Made by a program: the position numbers and the translations under genes
In this document: positions 45,001 through 56,314 of the stretch, in pieces
Layout: each line of letters opens with the position of its first letter
Position numbering within the stretch: position 1 is the first letter of the stretch
Source: Corythucha ciliata
Taxonomy: Eukaryota > Arthropoda > Insecta > Hemiptera > Tingidae
NCBI GenBank assembly: GCA_038030265.1
Contig: CM075937.1
Span: 26,020,198-26,084,197 of the forward strand
Direction: 5' to 3'
DNA length: 64,000 nucleotides
The notes under the pieces: model-generated
What the model was told of the DNA's origin: nothing
Databases searched by the model: none
Seen by the model: only the letters and a program-made list of their open reading frames with translations

Positions 45001-47345
45001 CAATTCCACTTTCTTTCCTTTATCCTTTAAAAACTTTTCTTACTTCTCAATACGAACCTTTCATCTTTTAAGCCTGCCCCCTGTCCGTCAACCCCCAAAA
45101 CTTTTTACTTTTTTCAAGGACTACCTACGTACTTCAATTTATTAATAGGTACATCTTTTCTTTTTTCATACCACCTGTATAAAATAAAAAAATTGCCCAG
45201 TACAAAAATTGTCTAGCTAACCTCCTGATAATCAATTTGCGATGGTGAACGCCCTTCATCTACTCACTAATGAAGACCAAACTGTTTCCTATATTATAGA
45301 CACACTGTAAAACCTTCAGTGTTGTATGTTAAATTTTCCAGCTCTTTCCAGTAAGTGTCCACTGCAGTGGCACAGTCCAATATTCTTGTGGCATTTCTCA
45401 TTTAAGTACTATGCAATTCTGCAACAGATTCCCAACCCGTCTTCCCCATTAATACAAAAACAGGGTGTTTCAGAATAACTTCAAAAGAAAAATTTGGGTG
45501 ATAGTAGACCTGGTTTGCGATCAAAAAGACGAATACACCATGGTCCGGAACGCAATATTTTTCCAGCTACGATTCTTTAAACGTTTTTAAAAGCTTATGC
45601 CACTTTTGAAATAAAATGCGATTTGGTCTTTTTCAAACGAACCTGTTGCAAATTCTGACGCAAGATTCGAAAAGAGCACACTTTTTTCTGTAAGGAGCGT
45701 CCATTTCCGATAAAATGATTCCTTTTCGTGACCACTACAGCAGCTCAATTTTAATTTTTAGAGATTTTTAATTTTTGCTGACAAGTGAACCACTGCTTAT
45801 GCTGTCATGACACCCGTGTCATGGCGGAAAAGTCTTCGTGTGAACACGAAAAATGTATGACATTTGATGTTATGCCATATCTGTCATAACAGATTTTGAG
45901 AATTCTACAAAGACCTTCTACAGAACAGGGGCCGTATTCCGGAGCCGTGTGAAAATGCCGCAAAAATCGGTTGCTATGGAGGGATAATGTTATTTCTTAT
46001 TCAGCGTCCTTGGATCCCGCTTACGGCATTTTTTCCCGACCGTTCAGAATAAGGCCCCAGGCCGGAGTGCTCCCACTGTGACGTCACGGAAAGAGACCAA
46101 ACTTCCTATGGAAACGTGATGGGGAAGCGCTAGTTTTTACTTGTTTTTCTCTGGCTTCAGCTGCTAAAATCTTTTTTTTCCTTTTTGCGGTACATGGTAT
46201 TAACACCAATATTATAAACTCCAAAAAATATATATGTATAATTTATTTATATTTATTCCTAAATTGAAAAAAGAAAAACTAAAGAAAGAGGACCACTACT
46301 CCTGAGAGATGTCAGTAAGCGGTTTAATCCTCCGTTCAGTTAATTTTTGTACTAAGTTCACAGTAATTATTTATTAAAACTATTCAGAATATTTAACACT
46401 TTCAAACTTTCATCTCTTGCAACAGAGAAATTGAACCCAAATCATAGAAAAATAGTTTTTCGCGCTACCTGCTTCGTAACTTGCCCATTACGTTAACATA
46501 ATAACTCCAGTAAGTTGAATTTTTCATAACCTGGTACTTTATAGCTTCAGTTTTTGAAAACTGTAAAGTAAAGGTTTAAAACTGACATGAAATAGTAGAT
46601 TAAATTACAAGATTAGTAAGTGGTGCATTACCTGCGAGTTTTTTGTTTGGCGGACTAGGCTTACCGAGGCCGCTAATTAAAAACGAGCGGGTATTACCAC
46701 TTAATAGTCGAGTGAAGTACGTTATTTTTCGCGCAACCGTCGTCGAATATTACCCAGTTTCATTCTTTTGAAAAAAACAAAAAAAAATCGCTCCGGCAGC
46801 TGGCGGTCAGAAAGAGTACATTTCATTTCGTATGCGGATACCCTAAGCCGTCCCAGAAGTAATAATGTTAAGACCATGATTTGTTTCGTTAATGTTTGAC
46901 CCTTGCTCGTACAGTTTGATGCCGGGTTTGTTTAAGCTGAGCTTAATGGGAATCAAAGGCTACTTCAAAATGAAATCATCGTACCGAATATAATGCTTCT
47001 GGAACCAACTGGTGACTTGTAGTGATTTTTTTACCAGTTCAAGCCATATTATCCCCCCCCCTCCAAGTCGACCGATTTGGCCCAAATGCAATACCAACCG
47101 AGGTCCTATGACGACTGATTCCCGGGCCAAATCTCGCACCGATAAATTAATTTCTTCGAGAGTTATCGTGCTAACAAGACCATATACTTACTTCCACTCC
47201 GGGGGCACCACCCCCTCCACCTTGACTTTTTCAAAAAATTAAAATGGGAATCGAAGGCTAGTCTATCATGGAGTATACGCACCGAATATGCTGCTTCTAG
47301 ATTCAACTGGTGATTTGTAGTGATTTTTTGACCATTTCAAGCCCT
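42001..47345 (+). repeat. Left arm of a large inverted duplication
   Basis: It matches 49878-56314 in reverse complement from the outer edge TAGTTTCTTCAGGCACTC (42001) inward. In a sampled stretch (42301-42440) only about two mismatches in 140 bases were seen. The homology breaks near 47345 inside the CGCTCCGGCAG-family element. Compared with the right arm this arm has about 360 extra bases (about 46228-46589) and lacks two insertions. It holds no convincing gene; mirrored short frames in both arms are symmetric shadows. It includes an older repeat at about 45465-45800 (CAGGGTGTTTCAGAATAAC end) present in both arms. Confidence 0.9.
46228..46589. repeat. Segment present only in the left arm
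   Basis: The right arm joins TATAAATTCCAAAATAGTAG directly, where the left arm has about 360 more bases. The extra part contains ATAACTCCAGTAAGTTGAA and TACTTTATAGCTTCAG, which recur inverted at 48008-48060. It is either an insertion on the left or a deletion on the right. Confidence 0.6.
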
Positions 47346-47873
47346 ATTTCCCCCCTCTCTCCACCACCGCTCCCGATAGGGACCGATTGGGCCCTAATGG
47401 AATTAATACCGACCGGGGTCTTATAACTACTGATTTTTGTGCCAAAGCGCGTTCCGCTAAATTAATTTCTTCGAGAGTTATCGTGCTAACAAGACCACAG
47501 CTGCTGCTGCTGATGCTTCTAGAATCAACTGGTGATTTTTAGTGATTATTTTCACAATTTCAAGCCCTATTTCCCCCCCCCACCACCTTGACCGATTTGG
47601 CCCAAATGCAATACCGACCGGGGTCTTATGACTACTGATTTTTTTTGCCAAAGCGCGTTCCACTAAATTAACTTCTACGAGAGTTATCGTGCTAACAAGA
47701 AAACGATAAACCAATAAATACATATACATATAAAGAAATATATATATGAATTCCGGAGACCACTGAATTCGTGTTCTAGAGGTTCTGAAACATGAAAAAA
47801 ACATGACATGGCCCATGTTTGCCACCATCACGACGAGACCAATAGTGCATTTTCAGAATGAAATGCACTAAAA
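46788..47873 (+). mobile_element. Non-autonomous element, CGCTCCGGCAG family, full-length copy with tandem body units
   Basis: The left end is TCGCTCCGGCAGCTGGCGG, then GAGTACATTTCATTTCG. The body repeats a unit of about 240 bases three times (about 46995-47180, 47270-47490, 47515-47700), each with CAACTGGTGA, a C-run, GACCGATTTGGCCC or GACCGATTGGGCCC, and CGAGAGTTATCGTGCTAACA. The right end is GACGAGACCAATAGTGCATT and a hairpin at 47844-47869 (AGTGCATTTT / GAATGAAATGCACT). Ends inverted relative to each other (GTGCATTTCATT against AATGAAATGCAC) plus a terminal hairpin resemble Helentron-type non-autonomous elements; this class is an inference. Non-coding. Confidence 0.55.
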
Positions 47874-47884
47874 CATGTCTAAAG

Positions 47885-48180
47885 ATATTTCTATAATCAC
47901 GGATGAGGTGATAACATTTCAACAAAGGTTGCACAAGGTTATAGAAAACTGACGTAAAAAACTTTTCATGTCAGTTTTCAACCTTTGCTGTACAGTTTCC
48001 GAAAACTGAAGCTATAAAGTACCAGGTTATGAAAAATTCAACTTACTGGAGTTATTATGTTATCGTAATGGGCAACTTACGAAGCAGGTAGCGCGAACAG
48101 TTTTTTACATGTCAGTTTTCTATAACCTTGTGCAACCTTTGTTGAAATGTTATCACCTCATCTGTGATCAGAGAAATATC
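47885..48180. repeat. Foldback element with about 80-bp arms
   Basis: GATGAGGTGATAACATTTCA and AACAAAGGTTGCACAAGGTT at 47903 are mirrored by the complement at 48110-48165. The middle holds AAGTACCAGGTTATGAAAAA and GAGTTATTATGTTATCG, shared with 46480-46560. One arm (GTGATAACATTTCAACAAAG) also occurs at 49794, fused to the right arm of the inverted duplication. Confidence 0.65.
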
Positions 48181-48187
48181 TTAAGAC

Positions 48188-48188
<1 letters not shown>

Positions 48189-48235
<47 letters not shown>
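48189..48235. repeat. 47-base T homopolymer
   Basis: An uninterrupted T-run directly after the foldback element. It is followed by AAAAGAATAAAACAG and GGTAATATTCGACGGCG, which also occurs at 48765 before the gap and at 50490. A likely replication or assembly trouble spot. Confidence 0.9.
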
Positions 48236-48236
<1 letters not shown>

Positions 48237-48519
48237 TCAAAAGAATAAAACAGATAAAACAGGGTAATATTCGACGGCGATTGCGCGAAAAATAACGTAG
48301 GTACATCACCACTTACTAATCTTGTAATGTTATCTACTATAAGTACGTAATTTACGAACGTAAACGGTAAACTTCTATACGTTCGGGACAAACGTATGGA
48401 AGTTTTTTTCTCAACGGATTTATATGTCTTTGGGGGTGCTGAATCCGAAGCTGAACTTTGCCTACAAAAAATCGGTCGGCTTCACGTCGAAAATCGAAAA
48501 AATAACTAGACTTGACTTT

Positions 48520-48720
48520 TTCTGCTCAATTGATTATATCTCTGGAACTTTGTACTTTTCGATGATTTTTGACGGGTCTTATCTCAAGAACTATTAGTCG
48601 TATGGAGATACAAATGGGCTTTAATTGTCACAAATTTAGTCTATTTGAAAAATGCAAAGGAGCACCATCATCGAAAAGTACATAGTTCCAGAAATATAAT
48701 CAATTGAGTAGAAAAGGTCG
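48520..48720. repeat. Short foldback repeat, copy 2 (copy 1 at 14080-14235)
   Basis: CAATTGATTATATCTCTGG at about 48531 pairs with the complement near 48690-48710, giving a hairpin-shaped element whose inner part matches 14085-14230. Confidence 0.65.
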
Positions 48721-48783
48721 GAAAGTTTCCAGTTTTTTTTTTTTTGTTTTTTTCAAAAGAATAAAACAGGGTAATATTCGACG

Positions 48784-49283
48784 NNNNNNNNNNNNNNNNN
48801 NNNNNNNNNNNNNNNNNNNNNNNNNNNNNNNNNNNNNNNNNNNNNNNNNNNNNNNNNNNNNNNNNNNNNNNNNNNNNNNNNNNNNNNNNNNNNNNNNNNN
48901 NNNNNNNNNNNNNNNNNNNNNNNNNNNNNNNNNNNNNNNNNNNNNNNNNNNNNNNNNNNNNNNNNNNNNNNNNNNNNNNNNNNNNNNNNNNNNNNNNNNN
49001 NNNNNNNNNNNNNNNNNNNNNNNNNNNNNNNNNNNNNNNNNNNNNNNNNNNNNNNNNNNNNNNNNNNNNNNNNNNNNNNNNNNNNNNNNNNNNNNNNNNN
49101 NNNNNNNNNNNNNNNNNNNNNNNNNNNNNNNNNNNNNNNNNNNNNNNNNNNNNNNNNNNNNNNNNNNNNNNNNNNNNNNNNNNNNNNNNNNNNNNNNNNN
49201 NNNNNNNNNNNNNNNNNNNNNNNNNNNNNNNNNNNNNNNNNNNNNNNNNNNNNNNNNNNNNNNNNNNNNNNNNNNNNNNNNNN
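48784..49283. other. Assembly gap: exactly 500 N
   Basis: Positions 48784-49283 are all N. A round 500 is a scaffolding placeholder, so the true distance between the flanks is unknown. It lies in the spacer of the large inverted duplication. No gene can be called across it. Confidence 0.98.
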
Positions 49284-49630
49284 AAGCTTCGTACTACGCA
49301 TCGTGTGGAATCTATGCAACCAATCAAATTAATTCCTTCGAAAAATGAAGCATTTTGATAGGTTACACGGACTCCACAAATAGCTCATCCCGACAGAAAA
49401 AAGGGTGCTCTTTCCGAATCCATCGTCGAAAATTGCAAAACATTCACTCGGAAGCGAGCAACTCGCATTTTTTCGAGAGAAGTGACTTAAGCCTTAAAAA
49501 TCAATAATAAAATCATATCTCGAATATTTTTGATTTTCGGACCATAGTCGATGGAGTATTTTCGATCACAAATGAGGTCTAATTTCACCCATTCTTTTTG
49601 TACATGCAAAAACCAACCACCCTGTATACA
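49284..49630. repeat. Dispersed repeat ending in CACCCTGTATA, copy 2
   Basis: 49310-49385 (CTATGCAACC, then TGAAGCATTTTGATAGG) matches the inner foldback at 290-370. 49395-49625 (AAATCATATCTCGAATA, AAATGAGGTCTAATTTCACC, CAACCACCCTGTATA) matches 1225-1490. The two pieces occur in the same order at the start of the window, although there they are about 900 bases apart. Confidence 0.6.
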
Positions 49631-50690
49631 ACTCACGTTTGGGAAAGGTGATTATGAGACAGCGCTAACGCTGCATTAAAGAACAGTGACGTGGTGCTTT
49701 GTGTGTCATGAGAAAAAGAAACTCCCACGAAGCGGGAATCGGGAAGCAGACACCGTATCTCCGGATCACCGAGACACAGGTGAGGAGAGAGGTGATAACA
49801 TTTCAACAAAGGTTGCACAAGGTTATAGAAAACTGACATGTAAAAAACTTTTCGCGCTACCTGCGTAATATAGGCGAAAATAGGGCTTGAAATGGTCAAA
49901 AAATCACTACAAATCACCAGTTGATTCTAGAAGCATCATATTCGGTACGTGTACTCCATATTAGACTAGCCTTTGATTCCCATTTTAATTTTTTTAAAAA
50001 GTCAAGGTGGAGGGGGGGGTGCCCCCGGGGTGGAAGTAAGTGTGTGGTCTTGTTAGCACGATAACTCTCGAAGAAATTAATTTAGCGGAACGCGCTTTCG
50101 CACAAAAATCAGTAGTCATAAGACCCCGGTCGGTATTAATTCCATTAGGGCCCAATCGGTCGCTATCGGGAGCGGTGGTGGAGGGAGGGGGGAAATAGGG
50201 CTTGAAATGGTCAAAAAATCACTACAAATCACCAGTTGGTTCCAGAAGCATTATGTTCGGTACGATGATTTCATTTTGAAGTAGCCTTTGATTCCCATTA
50301 AGCTCAGCTTAAACAAACCCGGCATCAAACTGTACGAGGAAAGGCCAAACATTAACGAAACAAATCGTGGTCTTAACATTATCACTTCTGAGACGGCTTA
50401 GGGTATCCGCATACGAAATGAAATGCACTCTTTCCGACCGCCAGCTGCCGGAGCGATTTTTTTTTTTTTTTTTTAAAGAATAAAACTGGGTAATATTCGA
50501 CGACGGTTGCGCGAAAAATAACGTACTTCACTCGACTATTACCCGCTCGTTTTTAATTAGCGGCCTCGGCAAGCCTCGTCCGCCAAACAAAAAACTCGCA
50601 GGTAATGCACCACTTACTAATCTTGTAATGTAATCTACTATTTTGGAATTTATAATATTGGTGTTAATACCATGTACCGCAAAAAGGAAA

Positions 50691-51814
50691 AAAAAGTTTT
50701 GTTCCGACAGCAGCCTGTCGGGAAAAGTGCATTTCATTCATGCGACAATCGAGTCAAACCTCATAAGTTAGAACGAGATCAATCAATTATGAATGACATT
50801 TAGGCCGTGGTATAGAAAGTCAAAATAATAAAATCGTGTTTCTTTTTTCCGCAGGCCCCTTTTTTGGCACCAACTGAGGGGGAACAAAATGATGAAAATG
50901 AAAAATGAAACAGAGTCGGTTTGGTTGCCTACACGATATGGGAAAGCGGACTCTTGTTAGAGGAGTTATTTGCAAATAAAATCTTTATCCCGGCCTAAAT
51001 TTCATTCATAATTGATTGATCTCGTTCTAACTTATGAGGTTTGACTCGATTGTCGCATGAATGAAATGCACTTTTCCCGACAGGCTGCTGTCGGAACAAA
51101 ACTTTTTTCAGATTACGTTAATTTTCAGATCAGTTACATTAGGTTAAATGGTATGTCACAATTTCATCATTGCGGAATGCGGAGTGCCTGGGTTCGAATC
51201 CGAAACAATTTTTTTTTAATTTTTTTTTGTTCCTCCCTTTTTGGCCCACCTCAGGATTTTTTACTCAATATTTATTAGGCTGTAGGCAAATCAAATAAAA
51301 GAGACGGCTCAAAATTCAGTGTCAATGAAATTTTTTGGTAATTGGGTGGTCCAGTAAGGCATAGCGTTAGTTTAATAGCTCCCCTCCGCCGAGAACTCCC
51401 CTGCCATATCAACGGATTTGGTTCACAAGGGTCTCATACGAAAGCGCGTTCATTTTTCATTACTCGTGTCAATTTTGGGGGCAATTGCAGCAACAGCCGT
51501 GCGGTAGCGAATTTTCAACTAATTCAAACCCCTCTTTCACACCGTTCCCGTGGACCGATTCATCTGGATCACGAACTCGTCCGAGATATTCACGCTATTG
51601 ATTTTTAGACCAAATTTGGTTGCCCTAAGTCAAAAATTGCGACCGTGATCGTGCTAACAAGCGAGGGGCCATATATATATATATAGCAAATCGAACCGAC
51701 CTCGGATTCGTGTTCTAGGGGTTCTGAAACGTGAAAAAAAAGTATCACAACCCATATGTGCGACCATCAGGGCGAGACCAATAGTGCATTTTTTGAATGA
51801 AATGCACTAAAAAG
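50691..51814. mobile_element. 1.1-kb non-autonomous element inserted in the right arm, with empty site in the left arm
   Basis: The insertion covers 50697-51808 and is flanked by AAAAAG on both sides (50691-50696 and 51809-51814). The uninterrupted site is in the left arm at about 46171 (inverted). The left end TTTTGTTCCGACAGCAGCC, then AAAGTGCATTTCATTCA, is repeated inverted at 51005-51107. The right end has GCGAGACCAATAGTGCATT and a hairpin ending AATGAAATGCACT, like the element at 46788-47873. The last 170 bases are shared with that copy (CGTGTTCTA..GGTTCTGAAAC), while the middle differs. Contains a (TA)n tract at 51670. Confidence 0.75.
51119..51214 (+). repeat. tRNA-like segment inside the inserted element
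   Basis: TTAGGTTAAATGGTATG resembles a polymerase III A box, and about 50 bases on CTGGGTTCGAATCCGAA is a perfect B box. No clean cloverleaf can be drawn, so it is more likely the head of a tRNA-derived SINE or a captured tRNA relic than a working tRNA gene. Confidence 0.4.
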
Positions 51815-54568
51815 ATTTTAGCAGCTGAAACCAGAGAAAAACAAGTAAAAACTAGGGCTTCCCCATCATGTTTCCATAGGAAGTTTGGTCTCTTTCCGTG
51901 ATGTCACAGCGGGAGCTCTCCGGCCTGGGGCCTTATTCTGAACAGTCGGGAAAAAATGCCGTAAGCGGGATCCAAGGACGCTGAATAAGAAATAACATTA
52001 TCCCTCCATAGCAACCGATTTTTGCGGCATTTTCACACGGCTCCGGAATACGGCCCCTGTTCTGTAGAAGGTCTTTGTAGAATTCTCAAAATCTGTTATG
52101 ACAGATTTGGCATAACATCAAATGTCATACATTTTTCGTGTTCACACGAAGACTTTTCCGCCATGACACGGATGTCATGACAGCATAAGCAGTGGTTCAC
52201 TTGTCAGCAAAAATTAAAAATCTCTAAAAATTAAAAAAATTGAGCTGCTGTAGTGGTCACGAAAAGGAATCATTCTATCGGAAATGGACACTCCTTACAG
52301 AAAAACGTGTGCTCTTTTCGAATCTTGCGTCAGAATTTGCAACAGGTTCGTTTGAAAAAGACCAAATCGCATTTTATTTCAAAAAGTGGCATACGCTTTT
52401 AAAAACGTTTAAAAAATCGTAGCTGGAAAAATATTGCGTTCCGGACTATGGTGTATTCGTCTTTTTGATCGCAAACCAGGTCTACTATCACCCAAATTTT
52501 TCTTTTGAAGTTATTCTGAAACACCCTGTTTTTGTACTAATGGGGAAGACGGGTTGGGAATCAGTTGCAGCATTGCATAGTACTTAAATGAGAAATGCCA
52601 CAAGAATATTGGACTGTGACACTGCAGTGGACACTTACTGGAAAGAGCTGGAAAATTTAACATACAACACTGAAGGTTGTATAGTGTGTCTACAATATAG
52701 GAAACAGTTTGGTATTCGTTAGTGAGTAGATGAAGGGCGTTCACCATCGCAAATTGATTATCAGGAGGTTAGCTAGACAATTTTTGTACTGGGCAATTTT
52801 TTTATTTTATACAGGTGGTATGAAAAAAGAAAAGAAGTACCTATTAATAACTTAAAGTACGTAGGTAGTCCTTGAAAAAAGTAAAAAGTTTTGGGGGTTG
52901 ACGGACAGGGGGCAGGCTTAAAAGATGAAAGGTTCGTATTGAGAAGTAAGAAAAGTTTTTAAAGGATAAAGGAAAGAAAGTGGAATTGCCGCGTAAGCAG
53001 GGCGTTCTTCCTAGAGGAAGGAAGAAAGCATTTCGCCCGTAGGAAGATTCATTTTCAAACTCCTCCTTGAACCCCTTTTTTAAAAACAGTAAAAACCTCT
53101 AAAAATGATCACAATGCAGAAATGATCATCTTCGGTATATTCGAGGAGGCAAAAATAGTATCCAGTTGCGCGAGCATCGAGATGTCAGGTTGCAACGATG
53201 TGTCAGTTGTAGTGAGCGAGCAGTGGGAAGTATAGGAAAGTTTCGGGGTGCAGACGTGAAATGAATTATTAGAGGGTTCATCTCTCCCTCACACTGCCTC
53301 TCTCTTTACGAGATCTTTGGATTAGACGGAACAAACTGTTCCAATTCCAAGTTTCAAACGAAGTAGTACTTAGATATTGCTCAGTGAAATGCGTTTCCTC
53401 AACCATAGATCAAGACTAGTTTAACCTCCCGTCAATCGAAAAAAGTAGGCAACAGCCCGCATGACGGGACAGTGGAACAGTCACAATTATTTCATTCTCA
53501 ACTACCGTTGATCTGTCCCGTTCTGATATTTTTATAGCTTCTAAAGTTCGTGCCGGGGGTATTATGAATCGATTAGTGCTTTTGTCTAAAACTGTGGTTT
53601 CGTGTGACTCCCCTCTTCAAGCTGGATAAATACAATCCAGCTATGATTGTGTTACATATAAGCATCTCCACACCATTTATCGCTTTATACGAATTTCAAA
53701 ATTCAATTCAAGCTATACAATACAAAAAGGAAACGCCATTCTCTGCTCCGGTATCACTCGTCATTGTATTTTGGTGTAGAGTAGGGTGTAATGCCTTACA
53801 GAGCATACCCATTGTAAATTGAGCCCTTTACAAGCCCTTCTCCTTCTTAACAATTTCAATAATCGCACGTTTATGGTAGTTCAAGGAATTTTCAACGTCG
53901 GAATGACAAAAACCGGGAAAACATCTCTCTATATATTGGTAATAAATAATAATAAAGCTCTTATGAAAATTACCGAAAGCTGAACGAATTCCAGAATATC
54001 ACAGAAGCAAATTGTTCGGAGCTCCCGTCCCTTTCTTCCAAACAAAAATTCAATTAGATACCTTAATCGACTAGACTCTTCTAAGTCACTTAAATATTCT
54101 GATCCGAAAACGATAAAAAAAAACAAGATGGTCAAGAATCATTTTATCACGTTACAGAGTAAAAACCCGAAATCAATATACTTTTTTGCTGCAATAAAAA
54201 TACACATTTAATTGACACTAAGCGAGGTTTCGTGCATCCTCCTCCGTCCAATTATATTTTTTGTATTTTGAGAAGCCTCATGTTTGAGCCACGAAGGATT
54301 GATATCCGAAAATTCAAAGTTTTCATATCCTTTTGTGTGGCCCCAACAGCTTTTCAAGGCTGGGCTAAAACTGGACTTTTAATTGTTTTTAAATATTTTT
54401 TGTTGTTTTTCTTCAAAACATTTTTTTTTTCTGAAAAATCGATTGGTCTTGAAAATGAATGGTAAAGATGTTAACATGACCTCGAAAACCGGTCCGGGAG
54501 CAAATTCATTCACAGCGCTACTCTATGAAATTGTGTTTTATTCTTAGGTGATATTCAATATTGTTTTT

Positions 54569-54920
54569 ATTCTACATAATACTAAAACCGAATTTTACGG
54601 CCGCGAATGAGTCCCAAAAGTGTCTCTTTTCGTGTCTAGGAGCTAAAATATTTTACGGCCGCAAATTTCACGGTTTTTGGAGTCTAGGCTCTAAAGTAAT
54701 TTTCACGGACTGTGCCGGGGGGGGGGGGTTAATACTCTAAAACGCCTAAAAATTGATTATTACGTTTATTGTTGTAGAATAAAAAATAGTATATACACCA
54801 CGAAGCTAAAAGTGCCTTTTCAAGCCTCGAGGAGTGGCAAGCCTCGGTTTCACCTCGGCTGGCCATCTCTCCTCTCGTCTTGAAAAGGACCACTTTAGCT
54901 CCTAGGTATATAATATACTA
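54569..54920. mobile_element. 352-bp insertion in the right arm
   Basis: The left arm reads through CAATATTG-TTTTT-CGAACTT where the right arm has 352 extra bases flanked by T-runs (54564-54568 and 54921-54924). The inserted part starts ATTCTACATAATAC and ends TATAATATACTA. It contains two related pieces (ACGGCCGCGAAT and ACGGCCGCAAAT) and a ten-base G-run near 54720. Non-coding; class unknown. Confidence 0.65.
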
Positions 54921-56314
54921 TTTTCGAACTTGTGTCTTGGAAAATTAACAAAAAATTGTCATTGTTTGTATTCGTATAGATCAAGATGTGGCATTGGGCT
55001 TATAATGTACAATGTGCCGTCTGGCCTTAAACGGGACTAAAAAGCCAATAAATATGACTACTAGCTCAAATTTTTGTCAAAGAAATCACAAATCTGTGTA
55101 CCTAACCGGCGAAAGGTATGTCATCCAACTTGCTCATACTTTGTAGGTGTTAAAAAGCACAGCGGGGGTAAATAGAAAGAAATATTGTACAAGGAATCTT
55201 TAAAACTAATCTGAATTCTTTAGTTGAGAGGGTTTATCACATTGTTAAGCCCTGCTAGAATTATTTAACTTAGATTATTGGATTAAAGGACTATTTACTT
55301 TAGAGGCTAATTTGTCTGGACCAGCCCATCTTCTTTGATGCGATTCAGGCCCTGTACACTAATAAAGGTTCTTCAGTTCTTAGGCATATGCGATTTCTTC
55401 AGTGAAAATATTTCATTTTATTAAGTGAAAAACTCCTTCCATTCATCATCAACTCACCCTTGGACTTCGTGAAAACGTGAGCTCGACTAAAATTAACGAC
55501 AGGCCGATTTTTTCCCCTTATTCTTGCTAATATAAGTACTTAAAAAATATATATGCATTCAAAGTAATTACAACGACCGGCACCCACGAGATCGCGAAAA
55601 ATCGCCCGGAAGTCGGCGCGAATATAGGCTCTCTCCACTCACGACTTTCTTGCGAGTTAACTCCAAGCGTCACTGATAAAACACTCGCGTTGAAGAAGGG
55701 TGGAAAACGCGTTTGACTCAACCCCCCCAGGCCAGGTTGGATGGGGGTTGTGTGAGGGGGGAAGGAAGGGGCAAATATGGCATGCTCGGACAGCTGAAAA
55801 GAACTTTGGACGTTACAATTGGTGTTATTTTTGTTATTATTTTTAAATTGCCTCACAGAAGCTGAGGGTCAAAATAGAGTCGACAGGTTGTCGTTTTCTT
55901 TGTCCCTCCATCGTCATCGGGTAATCTGTGTTGGCAGAGATGGAGCTGTCAACATTGTGAAGGAGGCAAGTTCTCTTGCAGGGCCTGAAGATTAGTGGGA
56001 CAAAGTGAGTTAAGAAAAATATAAATGAAAAGACATAGGTAATGGATCGTTCGCCCCAACGTAATTGTGTTCAACTTCTCAATATGCCCTATAATATTTT
56101 AGTCCAGTAAAATTAGAATTTTGCCTTGCAAAAGGTCCAGGCTATGTTTTAGGGCATTTCGGATGACTATTTCAAGAAGTTTAGGGATCATTAGAATGCT
56201 TAACCCTAGAATACCAATGTTTGTCAATTTGACGACTACCACTTCTTCTTAAGCGTACCCTTCGAAAAGTAGAGGGGGGAATCACCTCAAATTTAATGAG
56301 TGCCTGAAGAAACT

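Larger units (their letters stand above)
49878..56314 (-). repeat. Right arm of the large inverted duplication
   Basis: It is the reverse complement of 42001-47345, ending with GAGTGCCTGAAGAAACTA at 56314. It carries two insertions absent from the left arm: 50697-51808 and 54569-54920. With these removed and the 360-base left-arm extra added, the arm lengths agree (about 5.3 against 6.4 kb as found). Flanking sequences beyond 42001 and 56314 do not match each other. No convincing gene lies within. Confidence 0.9.

Noticed and set aside
48668..49348. Long open frames of about 190-220 codons on both strands
   Set aside because: They are open only because they run through the 500-N gap.
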